Origin: Rhodopirellula bahusiensis
GTDB taxonomy: Bacteria > Planctomycetota > Planctomycetia > Pirellulales > Pirellulaceae
Direction of reading: 5' to 3'
NCBI RefSeq assembly: GCF_002727185.1
Contig: NZ_NIZW01000016.1
Coordinates: forward strand, 1 to 64,000
Length of the DNA: 64,000 nt
How positions within the stretch are numbered: the first letter of the stretch is position 1; each line of letters begins with the position of its first letter. Below, piece after piece: positions 17,824 to 27,621 of this stretch. The position numbers were made by a program, and so were the translations under genes. The notes beneath the pieces were generated by a model that saw nothing but the letters and a program-made list of their open reading frames with translations, did not search any database and was not told where the DNA came from.

Positions 17824-19230
17824 ATGATTCGCTTTGCCCGTCCCGCCGGTTCGTCTTGCCCGCCGGTTTCGTCGTTCGGGTTGCTCCGATTGATTGCCCG
17901 GCCGTTCGCCCTCTCCGCCATCGCGATCACGTCGTCGTTGACGACGATTTCGCCAGTCATCTCGGCTGACAGTTGGCCACAATTCCGAGGTCCGCGTGGG
18001 GATGGAATCGTCGCCGATGGAACTCCTCCAATCGAATTTGGCGAAGAGAAAAACCTGACTTGGAAAACCGAATTGGAGGGCAAAGCTTGGTCGTCCCCCG
18101 TCATCGCCGATGGAACGATTTGGTTGACTTCGGCGGTGGAGGTCATTCCGTCGGAAGAGGAACGCATTGAGCTGCTCAAGCAAACCGAAAACACCGAACG
18201 ACAATTCAAGCAACTCGCCATTGCGAAAGCGATCGAGCTCAAAGTTTTCGCGGTCGACTTCGAAACTGGAGAACTGCAACAAACGATCGAACTGGCGACC
18301 ATCGAACAGCCCGACGCGATTCACTCACTGAACAGCTACGCGTCACCAACCCCAGTGATCGATGGCGAACGTTTGCTCTGTCACTTTGGAACCTTCGGGA
18401 CGTTCTGCATTGATCGAGCGAGCGGGGAGTTGGTCTGGCAGCGAACGCTGCCGTTGAAACACGCCGTGGGCCCCGGAAGCTCACCGATCATTCACGACGG
18501 AAAAGTCATCCTGATTCAGGATGGGATGGAGCGGCAATACGTGATCGCTCTGAACGCGGAGACAGGCTCGACGGAATGGGAAACCGATCGTCCGCCAATG
18601 GATGCTCCCACTGGCGATCAAAAGAAAGCCTACTGCACACCCATCGTGATCACAGACTCCAACGGTCGCGAGCAACTGCTCTGCATGGGGTCACAGTGGA
18701 TGGTTTCTTACGACGCGAAAACGGGTGAAGAGTTTTGGCGTCTTTATCACGGCAAAGGATTCTCAGTCGTGCCTCGGCCCATTTTTGATGGCGAAGCGGT
18801 CTACTTCGCGACCGGCTTTGGCAAACCGCAATTATGGGCTGCGAAAGTGGATGGGTCCGGGGACGTGACGGATTCGCACGTGCTGTGGACCGTGAAGAAG
18901 AGCATTCCAGCCAAACCATCACCGGTGATCACCGGCGGCTTGATTTACTTAGTCGACGACAATGGTGTCGCGTCATGCATCGACAGTGAAGATGGCTCGA
19001 ACGTCTGGTCCAAACGGCTGGGCGGAAAATTTTCCGCGTCCCCCATTTTGGCTGACGGCCGGATGTTCTTTTGCAACCACGACGGCGAAGTCTTTGTGAT
19101 CAAACCCGGCACAGAGTGTGACATCGAAGTGACCAACCAGCTCGAAGGTCAGATCATGGCTTCGCCCGCTGTCATCGGCGACGCTTTGGTCCTGCGGACC
19201 GATTCAGCTCTCTACCGATTCGATCGGTAG
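17824..19230 (+). CDS. PQQ-like beta-propeller (BamB-like) exported protein
   Basis: About 468 residues. A long Ser/Leu-rich export segment (PFALSAIAITSSLTTISPVISA) precedes SWPQFRGPRGDGIV, the usual opening of planctomycete PQQ-propeller proteins. Repeats of about 45-50 residues follow with blade motifs such as AWSSPVIADGTIWLTSA, LLCHFGTFGTFCIDRASGELVW, YVIALNAETGSTEWE and SWMV-like QWMVSYDAKTGEEFW. No catalytic dehydrogenase residues are evident, so a binding or scaffold role is more likely than quinoprotein catalysis. An in-frame ATG at 17785 overlaps a possible -10 box (TAGAAT, 17781-17786), so ATG 17824 is preferred. Confidence 0.85.
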   Translation: MIRFARPAGSSCPPVSSFGLLRLIARPFALSAIAITSSLTTISPVISADSWPQFRGPRGDGIVADGTPPIEFGEEKNLTWKTELEGKAWSSPVIADGTIWLTSAVEVIPSEEERIELLKQTENTERQFKQLAIAKAIELKVFAVDFETGELQQTIELATIEQPDAIHSLNSYASPTPVIDGERLLCHFGTFGTFCIDRASGELVWQRTLPLKHAVGPGSSPIIHDGKVILIQDGMERQYVIALNAETGSTEWETDRPPMDAPTGDQKKAYCTPIVITDSNGREQLLCMGSQWMVSYDAKTGEEFWRLYHGKGFSVVPRPIFDGEAVYFATGFGKPQLWAAKVDGSGDVTDSHVLWTVKKSIPAKPSPVITGGLIYLVDDNGVASCIDSEDGSNVWSKRLGGKFSASPILADGRMFFCNHDGEVFVIKPGTECDIEVTNQLEGQIMASPAVIGDALVLRTDSALYRFDR

Positions 19231-19901
19231 CCAACTTCGGCCGGCAGCTCTTGCGATTACTCAGGTAGGTTTCGTAACCGAGGTCGCTTTGGCCTTTCGA
19301 TTGTTCTCCTCCAGCCGACGAGCCGTTTCGTCGCGGTAAAGTTGGGTGGAAGTCTCTCTGGCTTCGGTGCTCTGTTTTTTGCGGTTGAGCAATGTGCTCG
19401 CGATGACAGGGTGTGTGAAACCGTGAACTGTTTGGATGAATGCAGGATTCATGGGATCGAAATCTGGTTTTGCTTTGAGGCAAGAAGTGAAAAGGTGCCG
19501 CGAGTATTTTCTCGGCGGCGTCGACATCGGTAGTGGAAAGATGCACGTCGCATGCCGAACAAAAACAAAAACGTTTCTGGTTCGGGCCAACACAGGCTCC
19601 TTGGCCGAATCGTCCCCGCTATCACGCGTCTAATTGGCCAATTGTCCAGAGCCCGTCGGCGCGGATCATGTTCGGGTTGTAGCGGTCAAATGGGAAGAAA
19701 CAGGCGAGACGCCCTCTGATGATCGGATCGCATCGAAATGAGGCAGCGATTGCATGGAACACAGGTTCTACGGGCTAGGAATGAAGACCGATCGCGAAAA
19801 CGGCCCGTTCTCGCATCGAATTTTCTCTGTGCCCCAGACCTCCCCAGCTTTGAATCACGACATGGAAACGAAACCGTTCCTGCCAAGCCGTCTTCGAAGA
19901 A
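19231..19901. other. Gene-poor interval between the PQQ protein and a hypothetical gene
   Basis: About 670 bases. The only candidate is a short minus-strand frame at 19261-19452. From 19453 to 19901 nothing supportable was seen: no terminator, no repeat shared with other parts of the window, no tRNA. Confidence 0.4.
19261..19452 (-). CDS. Possible small basic protein (63 aa), weak
   Basis: The frame from ATG 19452 encodes 63 residues with a plausible hydrophobic start (MNPAFIQTVHGFTHPVIAST) and a charged helix (TQLYRDETARRLEENNRKAKA). Composition looks more protein-like than the neighbouring shadows. No clear ribosome-binding site precedes it, and nothing is known about a family. The frame is open further upstream to 19593. 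Confidence 0.35.
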   Translation of the reverse strand: MNPAFIQTVHGFTHPVIASTLLNRKKQSTEARETSTQLYRDETARRLEENNRKAKATSVTKPT

Positions 19902-20507
19902 ATGCGTTCCAGTTTGATGGATGATCCGTCACGTCAGGACGTATTCGCCGAACGTTCTCTTTCGATGCTTGGTTCGTTTGAGTACCAAGTGCTCCAGTTG
20001 CGAACGATGAGCGACCCGCTGGATGCCACTTTTGTGAGCAGGGCTCTCGCGGCGATTCAGTCCATCCGAATGGAGGCGGCCGATTTAGAGTTGGACGCCA
20101 TCGAGTCAACTTCTCGCGACATCCAGACTGCGATACAGCAAATCGCTGCCTTGGGAAACTCACCAAACCCGACGACTGTCAGGAAAATTCTGCGTCAGAC
20201 GGATCGGCTTCGGCAATTGATCGAAACCGAAGCAAATGAGCCGACCGGCCTCGACGACCGGCAGACGACGCAGAACGCTGGCTCGACCAAGACACCGGCA
20301 CCAAAACGAGTCCGGCCACCGTTCACGCCCCCTCCCGCGGCAAATCGTCTCGAGGATCTGATGGACGAGATTCAAATTCGACTCGACGATTGCTTGTCGG
20401 TCGAAGGTCAAACATCGGACACCCCCGAGCCAACCGAAGATTCCGATTTGCCTTCGGCGGACGGCGACGAATCGGAGAACTCGGGCGACGATGTGATTGA
20501 ATCGTGA
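19902..20507 (+). CDS. Hypothetical protein with helical N-terminus and acidic tail
   Basis: 201 residues, not recognised. The first 120 residues predict as amphipathic helices (SRALAAIQSIRMEAADLELDA; VRKILRQTDRLRQLIETEA). A Pro/Thr linker, a short helix LEDLMDEIQIRLDDCL and a strongly acidic C-terminus (about 35 residues of Asp, Glu, Ser, Pro) follow. ATG 19902 has AAGAA just before it; ATG 20007 (MSDPLDATF) is a shorter alternative. It lies 207 bases before pyrG on the same strand. No signal peptide or motif suggests a function. Confidence 0.6.
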   Translation: MRSSLMDDPSRQDVFAERSLSMLGSFEYQVLQLRTMSDPLDATFVSRALAAIQSIRMEAADLELDAIESTSRDIQTAIQQIAALGNSPNPTTVRKILRQTDRLRQLIETEANEPTGLDDRQTTQNAGSTKTPAPKRVRPPFTPPPAANRLEDLMDEIQIRLDDCLSVEGQTSDTPEPTEDSDLPSADGDESENSGDDVIES

Positions 20508-20705
20508 AGATTGAGGGCGTTTGCGGGTAATCCCGAATCCTTCGGCTGAACCGAACGTGTCGCTACGACTGCGGGATATCGGGGCCGAAACCGGCATCCA
20601 GAATTGCGTCCCAACACCCTCTAGCGGGCCTTCCCGCAACAATCCCCGGCAATCGCACAATCGGGTCGTCAACGCCGCTTCCGAAAACATTCCATCACGG
20701 TATGA

Positions 20706-22370
<1,665 letters not shown>

Positions 22371-22407
22371 TCCGATATCGTCTCCTCCCCTCTTTACCTG
22401 ATTTGCC

Positions 22408-22839
22408 ATGACAAACTCTGATCCAAAAGAAAACGAAACAGACGAGTCTCCTCAAATCGTGGTGGACTCGGATTGGAAAGAACAGGTCGCGAAAGAGCGA
22501 GAAACTCTGGCCAACCAACCCGACGCCGAGCTCAGCGATGACTCTGCGTCCGAGTCCACAGAACCACCCCCCGAATCGGCTCCGGGCGGCGGGCTTCCTC
22601 CGGCCAGTTTCGAAGTCCTCGTGTCCATGCTGTTCACGCAGGGCATGAGTTCGCTCGGCCAAATCCCGATGCCGGGGCAAGAAGCGGGCCGCATCGACAA
22701 GCCGATGGCGAAACACTCGATCGACACGTTGGAAGTGTTGGCAGAGAAAACGAAGGGCAATTTGTCCGACGACGAATCGAAGATGCTGACCGAGGCCACG
22801 CACGCGTTGAGGATGGCCTACGTCAGCACACGCGGTTAG
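22408..22839 (+). CDS. DUF1844 domain protein
   Basis: 143 residues. A charged, disordered N-terminus of about 60 residues precedes the compact DUF1844 helical domain (FEVLVSMLFTQGMSSLGQI ... AKHSIDTLEVLAEKTKGNLS ... EATHALRMAYV). The domain occurs in planctomycetes, acidobacteria and relatives, often near nucleotide or translation genes; its function is unknown. It sits 37 bases after pyrG and 51 bases before the large TPR gene, so read-through across all three is likely. Confidence 0.88.
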   Translation: MTNSDPKENETDESPQIVVDSDWKEQVAKERETLANQPDAELSDDSASESTEPPPESAPGGGLPPASFEVLVSMLFTQGMSSLGQIPMPGQEAGRIDKPMAKHSIDTLEVLAEKTKGNLSDDESKMLTEATHALRMAYVSTRG

Positions 22840-22890
22840 AGTGAAACGCTGGTTTCTCGGATTCGCTTCTCGCACACGCTATCTGCTGCC

Positions 22891-25800
22891 ATGCCATCCA
22901 CCGTTCGAACACCGTTGTTCGGCCAATTGTGCTTCCTCCGCGTCGCTGGTTTGTTGCTGGTGATGGCCACGGCCTCAGTCTGGCCGGCGCATCGTTTGGT
23001 TGCTCAAGATGAGCCCGCAAAGGATTCCGCTGCGGTTGCCCTTTACGCCGACGCTGCCAACTTTCAAACCAACGGTGCGATCGGCTTGGCCGTCGACACT
23101 TGGAAGAAATTCCTGAAGGAATATCCAAGCAGCCCGCTCGCTTCCAAAGCGTCGCACTACTTGGGCGTTTGCTACATGCAGCAGGACACGCCTGATTTGA
23201 AGGCCGCCGCCGAAGCCTTCGAAGTCGCCTTAGAAGACACCAAGTACGACCTCCGTGAAGAAAGCTTGTCCAACCGCGGTTGGTGCCTTTACGCCGCCGC
23301 TGGGACGGGCGAAGAAGCCGATCCGAAGTTGCTTCGTGAATCGATCAAAACCTACGACACGCTGATCAAGGAAATCCCTGATTCGCGGTTGCTCGATCGA
23401 GCTTACTTCTACCGAGGCGAAGCCCAATACACGCTTGGGAAATTGAACGAGGCGATCGATTCCTACAACGCGATGATGAAGCTTGACGACATCGCGAGTT
23501 CTGCTTTGCGATGCGATGCCTTGTACGCTCGAGGCGTCGCGTTGGAAGAACAAAAGAATTTCGAACAAGCCCAGTCTTCGTATCAACAGCTGCTTGAAGC
23601 TTGCGCCGACACCGACCTTGTTCTCGATGTCGAGATCCGCTTGGGCGACATGCATTTGTTGCAGGGCGAAATGCAACAAGCCGTGAAGCGTTTTGAATCC
23701 GTCGCAACCAACACCAACGCGACTGCCGAAGACAAAGCCTATTCGTTTTTCCGGCAGGGTTACGCATACGCTCAAGACGGTGATCCCGAGCAAGCGTCCG
23801 CGTCTTACGAAAAGTTGCTGACACAGTTTCCTCAATCGCCTTACGCCGCCGCGGCGACGCTGGCGTCCGCTCAAACTCTTTACCAAGCCGGCGACCTTCC
23901 CGGTGCCGCGGAACGTTTTCGCGATGTCCTGACGGGAACCGATCCCGTCGCCGCAACGGAATCCGCCCACTGGTTGGCTCGCATCGAACTCGGCACCGCC
24001 AATCGAGATCCGTCCAAGACTGTGGAATCTGCCAAGTCCGCCTACGATGTGGCATCGGAACAGATCGCCAAGGGACCGCAAGGCAAATTCGCCGTCGCTC
24101 TCAAACTGGATGCCGCTGAGGCTTTGTCGTTGCAGCCCGATCGATTAGAGGAAGCTTACGAGCAATACGAATCGATCGCCAACGAGCACTCGGATCATCC
24201 GCTCGCACCTCGAGCTCTCTACAACGCCGCATTCATGGCACTGCAGCTTGGCGACACCGAACAGGCCGTCAAATTAGCCGATTCCTTTGAAGCAAAATTC
24301 GCGAGCGATCCGCTGGCACCTGACGCGATGTTTGTGGGTGCGGAGGCCTTGCTCGCTTCGGGCGACGCATCGACCGCGGCGGAACGTTACCAATCGCTGA
24401 TCAACAACAACCAGCATCGTGATCACCCTCAGCGTTCAACATGGATTTTGCGTGGGGCAACGGCGTGGAAGGCTGCTGGCGAACCGACAAAGACGGCCGC
24501 TTTGGTCCGCGAAAATTTGGCGGCGATGAAAACGGCGGAACAGAAGGCCGAGGCGTTGCTGTTGGCCGGCCAAGCGGAACTATCGAGTGGCGATGCAGCC
24601 GAAGCCGCGAAAACATTTCAAGCAAGTCGCGAGGCTGCCCCACAGTGGACGCGATCGGACGAAGCTTTCCTGATGGCCGGGCAATCCCAGTTGACCGCAG
24701 GAAATCGCGAAGCCGCGGAAGGAATTTGGAAGGAATTGATTCGCAGCAACGGCGAAAGCCGCATGGCGGACCAAGCCCGCTACAAGCTCGGGCAATTGGC
24801 CAACGGCGACCAACAGTATGCCGCCGCGATCGAATACTTCGCCCCCATCCTCACATCCAAACGCGACACCGGTCTGCTGCCATTCGCTCGCTATGCGAAG
24901 GGCATGGCGGAACTGCAGTCGCAACAGCACGAAGATGCCGTGGCGACGCTTTCCGAATTGCTCTCATCCAACCCAGAACATGCATTGAACGACGACGCGT
25001 TGCTGTCGCGAGGCATCGCCTATCGGCACCTCGATCAAGACGCCAAGTCACGCGCCGATCTGACCGCGTTCTTGAACATAAATCCTAGCGGCAACAACCT
25101 TGGACACGCTTTGTATGAATTGGCGCTTCTTGATCAGAACGCTTCGCAAACCGGAAAGGCAGCTGAGTCTCTGCAACGGATCGTGGACGACGTTCCCGAT
25201 TATCCCGACATGGACAAAGTGCTCTACGAGCTCGGTTGGTCGCTTCGAGAAAACGGTGAAGACGATCAGGCGCTCGCAAAGTTTGAGCAACTGATTTCGA
25301 AGTATCCAGACAACGCCTTGGTTGCCGATGCGGCATACTTCGTCGGGCAAGATCACTATCGCAATTCGCAGTGGTCCGAAGCAGCGGAAGCGTTTCGAAT
25401 CGCGGCTGACAAAACCAATGATCTGGATCTGAAAGAAAAGTCGCTGTATCGCTTGGGGTGGTCTTTCTACAAACAGCAAAAGTACGCCGAAGCGGAAGCC
25501 GCCTTCAAACGTCAATACGTCGAAGTTCAGCAGGGCGGTTTGCTGCTGGATTCGATGATGATGATTGGCGAGTCGCGTTTCAAGCAAGAACAGTACGAAA
25601 CGGCTCTGCGGGCTTACACCAAGGCACGTGAAAAAATCGAAGCCGACGATGATTCCGCGAAGACAGTCCGCGACAAAGCCGAACGGCAGGTCCGCGAATT
25701 GATCCTGCTGCACGGCGGCCAGAGCGCAGCTCAATTGGGTCAATTTGAAGACGCCATCGGTTGGTACGACGCTCTTCGCGAGCGATTCCCCGCGACTACC

Positions 25801-26232
25801 TATCTCCCCCAAGTGTTCTATGAGATCGGATTCGCCGCCCAAAACGCTGGCGATGACGAAAAGGCATTGAAATTCTATTCCGAGGTCGCGGACAATTTCC
25901 GAAGTGAAATTGCCGCTCGGGCTCGCTTCATGATGGGCGAAATTTACTTTGCGAACAAAACGTTCGACAAAGCGATCCCAGAATTCCAGCGAGTGATGTT
26001 CGGATTTGGGGCGGACAAGGCGGCCCCGGTCATCAAGAATTGGCAAGCGAAGAGCGGGTTTGAAGCGGGTCGGTGTGCGGAACTGCTGCTGCAGTCGGCG
26101 CAAACGGATGCTGCCAAAGCAAAAGCAGCCAAGTTCGCCCAGGATTTTTACCAGTACGTGATCGATCAACACCCCGGGCATGAGTTGGCCAACAAGGCCA
26201 AGCAGCGGGCGGAGGCACTGAAAGCACCGTGA
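22891..26232 (+). CDS. Giant exported tetratricopeptide-repeat protein
   Basis: 1113 residues. A signal peptide (LLLVMATASVWPAHRLVA, about 24-41) is followed by more than twenty TPR-like helical pairs. Examples are FLKEYPSSPLASKASHYLG, LLTQFPQSPYAAAATLAS, LISKYPDNALVADAAYFVG and LRERFPATTYLPQVFYEIG. The pattern matches the periplasmic TPR proteins (YbgF/CpoB or Tol-Pal associated types) that co-occur with ExbB/ExbD. Its stop overlaps the ExbB start as GTGA, so the two are translationally coupled. Probable periplasmic scaffold for the energised membrane complex encoded downstream. Confidence 0.88.
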   Translation: MPSTVRTPLFGQLCFLRVAGLLLVMATASVWPAHRLVAQDEPAKDSAAVALYADAANFQTNGAIGLAVDTWKKFLKEYPSSPLASKASHYLGVCYMQQDTPDLKAAAEAFEVALEDTKYDLREESLSNRGWCLYAAAGTGEEADPKLLRESIKTYDTLIKEIPDSRLLDRAYFYRGEAQYTLGKLNEAIDSYNAMMKLDDIASSALRCDALYARGVALEEQKNFEQAQSSYQQLLEACADTDLVLDVEIRLGDMHLLQGEMQQAVKRFESVATNTNATAEDKAYSFFRQGYAYAQDGDPEQASASYEKLLTQFPQSPYAAAATLASAQTLYQAGDLPGAAERFRDVLTGTDPVAATESAHWLARIELGTANRDPSKTVESAKSAYDVASEQIAKGPQGKFAVALKLDAAEALSLQPDRLEEAYEQYESIANEHSDHPLAPRALYNAAFMALQLGDTEQAVKLADSFEAKFASDPLAPDAMFVGAEALLASGDASTAAERYQSLINNNQHRDHPQRSTWILRGATAWKAAGEPTKTAALVRENLAAMKTAEQKAEALLLAGQAELSSGDAAEAAKTFQASREAAPQWTRSDEAFLMAGQSQLTAGNREAAEGIWKELIRSNGESRMADQARYKLGQLANGDQQYAAAIEYFAPILTSKRDTGLLPFARYAKGMAELQSQQHEDAVATLSELLSSNPEHALNDDALLSRGIAYRHLDQDAKSRADLTAFLNINPSGNNLGHALYELALLDQNASQTGKAAESLQRIVDDVPDYPDMDKVLYELGWSLRENGEDDQALAKFEQLISKYPDNALVADAAYFVGQDHYRNSQWSEAAEAFRIAADKTNDLDLKEKSLYRLGWSFYKQQKYAEAEAAFKRQYVEVQQGGLLLDSMMMIGESRFKQEQYETALRAYTKAREKIEADDDSAKTVRDKAERQVRELILLHGGQSAAQLGQFEDAIGWYDALRERFPATTYLPQVFYEIGFAAQNAGDDEKALKFYSEVADNFRSEIAARARFMMGEIYFANKTFDKAIPEFQRVMFGFGADKAAPVIKNWQAKSGFEAGRCAELLLQSAQTDAAKAKAAKFAQDFYQYVIDQHPGHELANKAKQRAEALKAP

Positions 26233-27188
26233 GATTTCTTTCCAACGAACGCCGACGTCGGCGCACGACATTGGTCATCGCTGTTCTTTGGGCAGCCTTG
26301 TTGATCACTGCTGTCCCCGGGCAGTTTCTGTCGCAATCCGCATCGGCTCAGGACGAAACCGAACCCGCGGGTGCCACTCAAGGCATGGTCGATGCGGCCG
26401 ACATTCAGTCGGTGATGAACGACGAACCAACTCAAGAACTGGGTAGCGACCAACCATCAGGAATTGATCTTCTGTCGCTGATCGCCCGCGGCGGTCGCTT
26501 CATGATCCCGATCGGATTGATGAGCATGTTGGTCGTGACGTTGTCGGTTGAACGGACGCTGTCACTTCGCACGGAAAAGATCTTGCCGAGATCGCTTGTC
26601 AATCAGATCAGCGATCTTGCCGCGACTCACGAAACGTTTCCACCGAGCACAGCCCAAGAAATCTGCATCGAAAATCCATCACCCGCCGCTCGTGTGATTT
26701 CAGCAATGCTGATGCGAACGGGTCAGCCGCTCGGCGACATCGAACGAACCGCCAGTGAAACACTGCAACGTGAAGCGGATCGTTACGCGGGCCCTGTTCG
26801 TTGGCTCACACTCGCCGCCGCCGCTACCCCATTGATGGGTCTGCTGGGAACGGTGTGGGGCATGATCGTTGCCTTCCACGAATCCAGCACACTGACGGCG
26901 GATCGCAGTCGCAGCGAACAATTGTCAGAAGGAATTTACACGGCACTTGTAACGACGTTGGCCGGGTTGGCGGTTGCGATTCCTGCCGCCATCCTGGCGC
27001 AATACCTCGAGAACCGCATCGCGAAACTATTTCATCGGATCGAGGAGATGGCATTCACGATCGCTCCCGGATTGGTGCGGTTTATCGGTCGATCGCGGAT
27101 GGATGCGGAAGGGCAACTGCGTCCGCTCGACAATGGAGCACCGCCTCCGATGGCCATTCATTCGCCGCCTCCCGTCACCTCTTCGTGA
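26229..27188 (+). CDS. MotA/TolQ/ExbB proton channel family protein
   Basis: 319 residues. An N-terminal signal or first helix (TLVIAVLWAALLITAVPGQFL) and a periplasmic linker precede the family core. There is a helix at about 85-105 (GGRFMIPIGLMSMLVVTLSVERTL), a cytoplasmic stretch, then two helices (WLTLAAAATPLMGLLGTVWG and ALVTTLAGLAVAIPAAILAQ). The GLLGTV and TTLAGL signatures are those of TolQ/ExbB stators that conduct protons with an ExbD/TolR partner. GTG 26229 overlaps the TPR stop by four bases. ExbD starts 6 bases after its stop. Confidence 0.92.
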   Translation: MRFLSNERRRRRTTLVIAVLWAALLITAVPGQFLSQSASAQDETEPAGATQGMVDAADIQSVMNDEPTQELGSDQPSGIDLLSLIARGGRFMIPIGLMSMLVVTLSVERTLSLRTEKILPRSLVNQISDLAATHETFPPSTAQEICIENPSPAARVISAMLMRTGQPLGDIERTASETLQREADRYAGPVRWLTLAAAATPLMGLLGTVWGMIVAFHESSTLTADRSRSEQLSEGIYTALVTTLAGLAVAIPAAILAQYLENRIAKLFHRIEEMAFTIAPGLVRFIGRSRMDAEGQLRPLDNGAPPPMAIHSPPPVTSS

Positions 27189-27194
27189 TCGATC

Positions 27195-27617
27195 ATGGCT
27201 GTTCAACTCAAACGATCCAACGTTGCTGGAACACTCAGTCTGACCCCACTGATTGACGTGGTTTTTCTGCTGCTGATTTTCTTTTTGGTGACCAGCGAGT
27301 TTGAAGACGAGGAACGTCGACTCGACATTGTGCTGCCATCGGCAACTAGCGCCGTTCCGATGACCAGCAAACCTCGCGAGGTCGTGGTCGATATCAATGC
27401 GGACGGAACGGTCTTCCTTCGCGGGAAAGCAACCCCGCTGAAAGAACTCGAACTACTGCTTCAGAAAGCTGTCGCGAGCAATCCAACCAATCAAACCGTG
27501 GTGATTCGCGCTGACCAGAACGCTAGCTTTCAACCGGTCGTGAATGTCATGGATGTGTGCAACCGCACCGGAGTGAGCGATTACTCGGTTTCCACCAAAG
27601 ACGGGCCGGCAGGCTGA
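27195..27617 (+). CDS. ExbD/TolR biopolymer transport protein
   Basis: 140 residues. One N-terminal helix carries LTPLIDVVFLLLIFFLVTS, including the Asp that bears the proton path in ExbD/TolR. A periplasmic domain follows with the family's VVVDINADGTVFLRGK and VVIRADQNASFQPVVNVMDVC strands. It forms the stator/rotor pair with the preceding ExbB-like protein. The next gene begins 4 bases after its stop. The paralogue (Exb, Tol or gliding-type) cannot be fixed by sequence alone. Confidence 0.93.
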   Translation: MAVQLKRSNVAGTLSLTPLIDVVFLLLIFFLVTSEFEDEERRLDIVLPSATSAVPMTSKPREVVVDINADGTVFLRGKATPLKELELLLQKAVASNPTNQTVVIRADQNASFQPVVNVMDVCNRTGVSDYSVSTKDGPAG

Positions 27618-27621
27618 TTCG